Positions 7,662 to 12,098 of a stretch of DNA of 12,098 nucleotides are shown here, piece after piece. Every line of letters begins with the position of its first letter. Position 1 is the stretch's first letter. The stretch is from Gammaproteobacteria bacterium. GTDB taxonomy: Bacteria > Pseudomonadota > Gammaproteobacteria > Steroidobacterales > Steroidobacteraceae. The notes beneath the pieces were generated by a model. That model was not told the DNA's origin, did not search any database, and saw only the letters and a list, made by a program, of their open reading frames with translations. Location of the stretch: positions 3,176-15,273 of the forward strand of contig PMMB01000230.1 of NCBI GenBank assembly GCA_003165495.1. Reading direction: 5' to 3'. The translations under genes were made by a program, and so were the position numbers.

Positions 7662-8975
7662 CTAAAACCGCCAGCCAACTTGTACCAGGATGGCCTTAAG
7701 ACCCGGGTATAAGTCGAGCCCTTGAAGGGCGGCGGGCGTGGCTATCCGCTCATTGAAAGTCTGTTGATAGTACTCCGCGCGCACACTGAATTCAGATTCG
7801 GCACGACTGCCGAGGCCAGGAAGCTTCTGGGCGTATTTCAGACCGTAGGTCAGTGCGTGAAAGGCGCCAAGACGAGAATCCGAGGATTCGAAGCCCGTGG
7901 TTGGCACGGTTGCGCTCAGGATGAACGGCGTGTAAAAATCGGCTGCCGTTTGTCGATACCAGCGAAGGGTCGGTTCGATATACCGATCCCGATTGGATAA
8001 TGTCCAGCGCAGATGCAGTTGCGCGGTGTCCGAGCGCACCCCCCAGTCATCGGTCATATAGCGAAGCGACAGGGCCGTTGACAGCTGCTGGTTCCAGCCG
8101 ACCCGATTTTCCCAATACGCGCTCTTGCGCGTGCGTTGATCCGGGCGGCTCTCGAATTCATATCCGGTGGTATTACCGGCGCTGTCGATGATCGAGGTAA
8201 TTTTATACGGATCGTTCAGATACCCCTTGAATCGATCCACCGACACGTTGAACTCGGTCAGCCAATTTCGGGTCATTACCTGCGTGACGCCGATCAGCGC
8301 TCCCACCCCGTCCTTGGTCTTGCCCGCGTTTTTCTGGGATAACGCATAATCGCTGCCCGGCACGGGCGCACCCCCGATAGGACTCAAGGAGTCAAATTCA
8401 TTACTGATTCCGAACGATAACGTGGTGTTCTTTTCGTTGAAATCATGCGCGATCGAGGCATTCACCGTGACGGAGAAAAAATCGTGCTCATCGGACACCT
8501 TGGCGCCGACGCTTAACTGATCCACCCGGGTGAACGGCAGGGTCCAATTTCCGCCGACCGCGATGCGCGTATCCTGGTAATTCGGATCGACGGGCAGTTG
8601 TCCGGGAGCGGTCGTGTACGCGTGTTTGGCTTTTCCGGACGGCGATGCAAAGGTCTGTGCCGTATGGCTCGTCAGTGCCCCATTCGGGCTGCTGCCCGAC
8701 AGACTGTCGAAAGTCCCATTGAAGTTGAGCGATTGCCCGTCCGCGAAGACCTTGGCGAGGTTGACGACCGGCTCGATCGCAAGGATACGGCCATCCTCGT
8801 GGTAATAGGCAAGGGCGGAGTCTACGGACCAATCTTCCAGTAGCCCGCTATCGGCAGGGGCCACATTGGCTTGCTGACTGCGCGCCGCGGCGCCGAGCAA
8901 GGCACAGCTCGCGGCGATTAATCGCCGCCGCGCATTCGCAGGCGTCGGCCGAGGCGCTTTGGGCTTCAGTTGCAT
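7662..8975 (-). CDS. DUF3570 outer-membrane-like protein
   Basis: The protein (437 residues) matches my recollection of the DUF3570 family, which has no established function. The N-terminus has Arg17-Arg19, then a hydrophobic run (LIAASCALLGAA) ending near residue 31-35, consistent with export. Family-like blocks are AYYHEDGRILAIEPVVN (56-72), LNFNGTFDSLSGSSPNGA (83-100) and DFNEKNTTLSFG. The rest alternates polar and aromatic residues in strand-like stretches and ends VGWRF, the terminal Phe typical of outer-membrane barrels. Two starts are possible, TTG 8981 and ATG 8975. GGAGG at 8982-8986 lies six bases before the ATG but directly against the TTG, so the ATG is used. It overlaps the DUF4266 gene by 10 bases. 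Together with DUF4266, a thioredoxin and ApbE it makes a neighbourhood I have seen in proteobacterial genomes. Confidence 0.88.
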   Translation of the reverse strand: MQLKPKAPRPTPANARRRLIAASCALLGAAARSQQANVAPADSGLLEDWSVDSALAYYHEDGRILAIEPVVNLAKVFADGQSLNFNGTFDSLSGSSPNGALTSHTAQTFASPSGKAKHAYTTAPGQLPVDPNYQDTRIAVGGNWTLPFTRVDQLSVGAKVSDEHDFFSVTVNASIAHDFNEKNTTLSFGISNEFDSLSPIGGAPVPGSDYALSQKNAGKTKDGVGALIGVTQVMTRNWLTEFNVSVDRFKGYLNDPYKITSIIDSAGNTTGYEFESRPDQRTRKSAYWENRVGWNQQLSTALSLRYMTDDWGVRSDTAQLHLRWTLSNRDRYIEPTLRWYRQTAADFYTPFILSATVPTTGFESSDSRLGAFHALTYGLKYAQKLPGLGSRAESEFSVRAEYYQQTFNERIATPAALQGLDLYPGLKAILVQVGWRF

Positions 8976-9193
8976 CCGCAACCTCCGCCCGCAAATGAAC
9001 GGCCACCCGACGATGCCTCCTTGCTGAAATACATGTGATCGTCGATCGCCGCATCCACAGGATCAGCACCGAGCTGCATCTCTTCGCGCGCCAGCACATC
9101 CCGCTGCCAAGGCTTGACCCCCAGCGAAGTGCACCCACTTGCGATCGCCGCGCTGCATACCAGAAACAGGAAACTTAAGTGTTTGGATTTCAT
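8966..9193 (-). CDS. DUF4266 small lipoprotein with Gly-Cys-Gly-Cys tail
   Basis: A 75-residue lipoprotein of the DUF4266 family, function unknown. Residues 1-20 (MKSKHLSFLFLVCSAAIASG) form a signal peptide with a lipobox (ASG followed by Cys21), so the mature chain of 55 residues should be lipid-anchored in the periplasm or outer membrane. The mature part has VKPWQRDVLAREEMQ (26-40), DDHMYFSKEASSGG (51-64) and a tail ending GGGCGCN (69-75), all as I recall for this family. Residue 43 is Ala and 44 Asp, so no lipoprotein-like charge pattern decides the final membrane. Cys72 and Cys74 are the only mature cysteines besides the anchor and could bind a metal, form a disulfide or be modified. The start overlaps the thioredoxin stop as ATGA, and its last 10 bases overlap the DUF3570 gene. 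Confidence 0.88.
   Translation of the reverse strand: MKSKHLSFLFLVCSAAIASGCTSLGVKPWQRDVLAREEMQLGADPVDAAIDDHMYFSKEASSGGRSFAGGGCGCN
8982..8986 (-). promoter_or_regulatory. Shine-Dalgarno that sets the DUF3570 gene start
   Basis: GGAGG on the minus strand, six bases before ATG 8975. It lies inside the upstream gene, where it encodes part of the Gly-Gly-Gly run of the DUF4266 tail. It excludes the TTG at 8981, which would have no spacer. Confidence 0.75.
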
Positions 9194-9657
9194 TTTTCCG
9201 TCAATACCTCGCGTAATTGATCCTCATAGGCCGCCTCGTCCACAGGCCGAAACCCGATATGCGTAAAGCGCACCACCCCGTGCCGATCGATGATCATGCT
9301 GGTCGGCATGCCCTGAACCTTGAAGCGCTCAGCGACTTCTCCCTGCGGGTCGAAGCGCACGTCGAAGCTCGGATGAAATCGCGCCAGGAACGCTTTAGCG
9401 TCGTCACGATTGTGGTCAAGATTAACGGCGACCACCGTGAGGCCCTGATGCTGGTAGGCATCTTTCATGGCCTGCATCCAGGGAAAGGATTGCCGGCAGG
9501 GCGCGCACCAGGACGCCCAAAAGTCCAGATACACCACGCGGCCCTGAAAGTCGTGCAGATCGACCGGCGAGGCGGCGTGTGCCCCGGTAAACGACAGGAG
9601 GCCCGCGTAAATCAATGCTTGCAGCGCCCCTGGTCTGATCAATGTCGCTCCTTTCAT
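9190..9657 (-). CDS. TlpA/ResA-like periplasmic thioredoxin
   Basis: A thiol-disulfide oxidoreductase of the TlpA/ResA type, first gene of the six-gene minus-strand cluster. From ATG 9657 it has 155 residues: a signal peptide (hydrophobic ALIYAGLLSFTGAHA, cleavage near residue 28), the active site WASWCAPCRQ (Cys51 and Cys54), and the cis-proline loop QGMPTS (Pro118), followed by MIIDRHG. The likely role is reducing or exchanging disulfides in a periplasmic partner; the Cys-Gly-Cys tail of the adjacent lipoprotein is an obvious candidate, which is inference. The start is ambiguous. ATG 9696 adds 13 residues that do not fit a signal peptide. TTG 9642 follows AAAGGAG by five bases and also leaves a complete signal peptide, so it may be the true start. 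The stop overlaps the DUF4266 start as ATGA. Confidence 0.9.
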   Translation of the reverse strand: MKGATLIRPGALQALIYAGLLSFTGAHAASPVDLHDFQGRVVYLDFWASWCAPCRQSFPWMQAMKDAYQHQGLTVVAVNLDHNRDDAKAFLARFHPSFDVRFDPQGEVAERFKVQGMPTSMIIDRHGVVRFTHIGFRPVDEAAYEDQLREVLTEK

Positions 9658-9747
9658 TGTGGGATCGCCCTGACCGTTGAATAGTTCCCGCAACATGCGC
9701 GTGAATCGGGTTCGCTAAAAATACTTGCGCGCAGACGGCAATCCCAT

Positions 9748-9766
9748 GTACTTTGTACCGCAAAGT
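9748..9766. promoter_or_regulatory. Overlapping palindromes between divergent genes, candidate operator
   Basis: The spacer between the divergent thioredoxin and PAP2 genes contains GTAC-ttt-GTAC (9748-9758), interleaved with ACTTTG-taccg-CAAAGT (9750-9766). Both are perfect inverted repeats with short spacers. Their placement would suit a regulator controlling one or both directions. I could not find convincing -35/-10 pairs on either strand, and the repeats are short enough to arise by chance. Confidence 0.25.
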
Positions 9767-9817
9767 GAAACGATGTCAAGCATGCAAAACCTTAAATGGG
9801 CATTGGTCGAGATCAGC

Positions 9818-10456
9818 ATGATCCGTGCGCAAGGTCGCGCGCGGCGCGCAATGTCGCGCCTATGGGTCCTGGCGCTGGTTGGGCATTGCGCCTATGCCGG
9901 TAGCGGACTATTTGGGATCGATCATGAATTGCCGCTCGATCAGAGCGGCATTTGGGCGCGCAAATATCAGACCGGACTCGAGTTTGGCGTGGTGGCGGTT
10001 GAAGTGGCCGGGAGCTTATGGCTCGGGAACGACAACCCACTGGGCCATACCCTGTGGCAGACGGTCGATGCCTCGGTGATTTCCGGGGTCGGCGTGGAGT
10101 TGCTCAAATACGGCTTCAGCCGCACCCGGCCCGATCAAGGGGGTAATCCCAATCAATGGTTTCGGGGGACTTGCTGCCAAAGTTTTCCGAGCGGCGAAGT
10201 GACTCTGCAGGCCAGTTTCGTGACACCCTTTATCGCAAATTACGCGAGGCAAAACCCTTGGATTTGGTCTCTCGAGCTACTCCCGGTGTACGACGCATTC
10301 GCACGCATGAAGAGCCAGGCGCATTGGCAATCGGATGTCATCGCCGGTTGGGCACTGGGTACGGGAGTTGGATATTGGAGTACGACGCGCAATGTCCCAC
10401 TGTCGGTTCAAATCCTGCCGCGCGGCATGTCCGTCGGGTATTCCAAGCGGTTTTAG
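9818..10456 (+). CDS. PAP2-family phosphatase-like protein with PSGE motif
   Basis: A protein of the PAP2 (type 2 phosphatidic acid phosphatase) superfamily, whose members dephosphorylate lipids such as undecaprenyl pyrophosphate or phosphatidate, or soluble phosphate esters. Three signature motifs are present: KYGFSRTRP (K-x6-RP, residues 97-105), SFPSGE (122-127) and RMKSQAHWQSD (R-x5-H-x3-D, residues 163-173). In the second motif Glu127 stands where the family usually has the catalytic His of PSGH. The start is uncertain. The frame is open from TTG 9725, with ATG at 9746, 9773, 9782, 9818 and 9851. I prefer 9818 (212 residues) because it gives an Arg-rich n-region, a short hydrophobic core (LWVLALVG) and an AYA cleavage-like site, with a weak GAG before it. 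Substrate and activity are unknown, given the altered motif. Confidence 0.85.
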   Translation: MIRAQGRARRAMSRLWVLALVGHCAYAGSGLFGIDHELPLDQSGIWARKYQTGLEFGVVAVEVAGSLWLGNDNPLGHTLWQTVDASVISGVGVELLKYGFSRTRPDQGGNPNQWFRGTCCQSFPSGEVTLQASFVTPFIANYARQNPWIWSLELLPVYDAFARMKSQAHWQSDVIAGWALGTGVGYWSTTRNVPLSVQILPRGMSVGYSKRF

Positions 10457-10509
10457 GGTGGCGATACATTCAGCCTGACAGAACGGCCGAATTGACGGCA
10501 CAATGAACG

Positions 10510-11082
10510 ATGGTCACTAATCTCATGCGGCCCCCGGCGCAGTCGAACGAAGCAGTCCGCTACGGAACGGGCGCCATGGCTTTCCATTGGGTCATGTTTT
10601 TGCTCGTCGTCGGCGTGGGCGTCCTCGGCCTCCTGCATGATTCCTGGCCAAAGCGAACCCAATCGTTCTGGATCAATATGCACGCGGTATTCGGACTACT
10701 GCTATGGGTGTTGCTCCTTGCGCGCTTCTGGTGGCGCATTCGACACGTGCCACCGCCGCCGCCGCCGGATGCCGGAGAGTTTTCGCGCCGTCTATCGGGT
10801 CCGGTGCACCTGGTGCTTTATGCCTTGATGTTCATCATCCCGATCATAGGCATCGTGACGTTCGTTTGGCACGGCCGCATTTTGAACTTCGGACTATTCC
10901 AGGTGAATTTTGGCATCAAATCCAATCGCGCGATTTTTAATCCCACCGAGGATATCCACGGCTATTTAGCCTACGGGCTTTTCGCTCTCGCCGGCCTGCA
11001 TATACTGGCGGCTGTCTGGCACCATTTTATCCGGCATGACGGCGTGCTCGGGCGAATGTGGCCCGCCAGAGGCCGGCACTAG
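10510..11082 (+). CDS. Cytochrome b561-type di-heme membrane protein
   Basis: A small inner-membrane cytochrome b of the prokaryotic b561 (CybB-like) family, expected to pass electrons between quinol or another donor and a periplasmic acceptor or oxidant. The 190 residues form four hydrophobic helices at about 22-43, 55-75, 98-120 and 148-172. Histidines placed to bind two hemes are His26 (AFHW), His58 (NMHAVFG), His150 (DIHGYLAYG) and His164 (GLHILAAVWHH). A run of six prolines (81-86) links helices 2 and 3. ATG 10510 is used; an in-frame ATG at 10525 is an alternative, and neither has a strong ribosome binding site. It follows the PAP2 gene after 53 bases on the same strand and might be co-transcribed. 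The family call is firm, but the physiological partner is unknown. Confidence 0.92.
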   Translation: MVTNLMRPPAQSNEAVRYGTGAMAFHWVMFLLVVGVGVLGLLHDSWPKRTQSFWINMHAVFGLLLWVLLLARFWWRIRHVPPPPPPDAGEFSRRLSGPVHLVLYALMFIIPIIGIVTFVWHGRILNFGLFQVNFGIKSNRAIFNPTEDIHGYLAYGLFALAGLHILAAVWHHFIRHDGVLGRMWPARGRH

Positions 11083-11170
11083 CCATCGGTTTTCGGTTCC
11101 GTGGGGTCTGATCATGCGCGCACTTCCCGAGATGGGCCGCAATGTACTCAGCGTGAGCGGTGAAAATCGA

Positions 11171-11938
11171 ATGAGAACCATTCTGCGACTGAGCGGTTTA
11201 GCGGTAACCCTGTCTTTGGGATGCGCATCAGCCGTTTGGGCGCAAACGGATGAGATTCAAGTCTACGACGCCCAGATCGCTGCGCCCGGCGTTTTCAATT
11301 TAACCTGGCACAACAATTTCATTTCCAGCGGCAGCCAAACGCCGAGCTATCCCGGCGCCATCGTTCCGGACAAGTCACTCAACGGCGTCACCGAATGGGC
11401 TTACGGATTCGCTCCATGGTTCGAAGGCGGATTGTATTTTCCGTTGTATTCGATCACTCGCGGCAATAGCGTTCTATACAACGGATTCAAACTGAGGACC
11501 CTGTTCGTCTCCCCGGACGCGGCAAATCGCGACGTCTTTTACGGCGTCAATCTCGAATTCAGCTTCAACACTGCGCATTGGAATGAGCGACGTTACACTT
11601 CCGAAATCCGACCAATCATCGGTACTCACGTCGGTCGTTTCGATTTCATTTTCAATCCCATCGTCGATAACTCTTATGACGGAGTTTCGAACTTTGAATT
11701 CGTGCCCGATACTCGGGTGGCCATGAGAGTTTCCGATACCTATAAGTTGGCAATCGAGGAATACGACGATTTTGGCCGCATAAGCCATTTTCTTCCGGCG
11801 TCCAAACAATCGCACCAACTGTTCTCGGTTGTCGACATACACACCCACGGACTCGACATCGAAGCCGGTTTGGGAGCCGGCCTGACCAGCGCTTCGGATC
11901 ATCGGGTGATCAAATTGATTCTGATGAAGGATCTTTGA
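11171..11938 (+). CDS. Exported protein of unknown function, probable outer-membrane beta-barrel
   Basis: I do not recognise a characterised family with certainty. The 255-residue product starts with a clear signal peptide (MRTILRLSGLAVTLSLGCAS, then AVWA before Gln25). The mature part opens DEIQVYDAQIAAPGVFNL, a beginning I associate with a widespread uncharacterised exported group. It then shows alternating aromatic/polar strand-like segments such as WAYGFAPWFEGGLYFPLYS and GVNLEFSFNTAHW. Late on there are GLDIEAGLGAGLTSASDH and a basic end, IKLILMKDL, rather than a terminal Phe. ATG 11171 is chosen because it begins the signal peptide; ATG 11114 in frame would add 19 residues before it. 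It lies 88 bases after the b561 gene on the same strand. Its last 29 bases overlap the 3' end of aceK on the other strand. A porin-like or transport-associated role is only a guess. Confidence 0.82.
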   Translation: MRTILRLSGLAVTLSLGCASAVWAQTDEIQVYDAQIAAPGVFNLTWHNNFISSGSQTPSYPGAIVPDKSLNGVTEWAYGFAPWFEGGLYFPLYSITRGNSVLYNGFKLRTLFVSPDAANRDVFYGVNLEFSFNTAHWNERRYTSEIRPIIGTHVGRFDFIFNPIVDNSYDGVSNFEFVPDTRVAMRVSDTYKLAIEEYDDFGRISHFLPASKQSHQLFSVVDIHTHGLDIEAGLGAGLTSASDHRVIKLILMKDL

Positions 11939-12098
11939 GAGCCCGCCACCATGCTGCCGTCAGCAAGTCTGCATGGTGCTGCGTAAACACTGCGCTCAAC
12001 GCCGGTGGAATGGACAGAAAGGGCAGCCATTGCTCCGGGAACACGTCGCGCGGTCCGTAGTGAAACCAGGGCTCCGCGCTGGTTTCCTCTTCCTCGCA
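11910..12098 (-). CDS. aceK: Isocitrate dehydrogenase kinase/phosphatase (AceK), C-terminal fragment at window edge
   Basis: AceK phosphorylates and dephosphorylates isocitrate dehydrogenase, controlling flow between the TCA cycle and the glyoxylate bypass. Only the last 62 codons lie in the window; the gene continues to the right. The frame reads EPWFHYGPRDVFPEQWLPFL (residues 9-28 of the fragment), later AVFTQHHADLLTAAWWRALK. This matches from memory the AceK C-terminal region (EPWY...P.DVFPEEF... and HADLF...WRAL). It stops at a TGA at 11910-11912, nine codons after the WRAL segment. E. coli AceK continues roughly 30 residues past that point, so the tail is short here. The end overlaps the convergent beta-barrel-like gene by 29 bases. 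Confidence 0.88.
   Translation of the reverse strand, partial: CEEEETSAEPWFHYGPRDVFPEQWLPFLSIPPALSAVFTQHHADLLTAAWWRALKDPSSESI

Noticed and set aside
11474..11902. 142-codon minus-strand frame opposite the barrel-like gene, considered as a continuation of aceK
   Set aside because: Its translation does not resemble AceK, and the AceK frame itself ends at 11910.

Overview
The window looks like a piece of chromosome from a Gram-negative proteobacterium of moderately high G+C, most likely gammaproteobacterial. A partial aceK (isocitrate dehydrogenase kinase/phosphatase) at the right edge is a gene known mainly from beta- and gammaproteobacteria. There are also outer-membrane-type proteins ending in Phe, a Tat-exported oxidase, a lipobox lipoprotein and a treY-treZ pair. 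Genes are tightly packed, with many ATGA-type overlaps. I see no rRNA, tRNA, CRISPR array, insertion sequence or integrase, and no intergenic gap reaches 300 bases.

Region A (1-4061, + strand): treY (5' end outside the window) and treZ overlap by an ATGA. Together they convert the reducing end of alpha-1,4-glucan into free trehalose. treZ carries an odd 4 x 18-bp tandem repeat near its 5' end.

Region B (9657 down to 4084, - strand): a compact six-gene cluster, read in the order TlpA-like thioredoxin, DUF4266 lipoprotein, DUF3570 outer-membrane protein, ApbE flavin transferase, Tat-exported multicopper oxidase and ChrA-type transporter. Neighbours overlap by 4-10 bases or, once, are separated by 23 bases, so this is almost certainly one operon. 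All but ChrA and perhaps ApbE are predicted to work outside the cytoplasm. The set suggests an uncharacterised envelope redox or metal-handling system: a thiol reductant, a small lipoprotein ending in Gly-Gly-Gly-Cys-Gly-Cys-Asn, a barrel-like outer-membrane partner, a flavin-attaching enzyme without an obvious substrate, and a copper oxidase. This is the most interesting part of the window.

Region C (about 9818-11938, + strand): divergent from region B. It holds a PAP2-family phosphatase-like protein with an altered PSGH motif, a cytochrome b561-type four-helix membrane protein, and an exported protein of unknown function with beta-barrel character.

Region D (11910-12098, - strand): the 3' end of aceK, converging on and overlapping the last region C gene by 29 bases.
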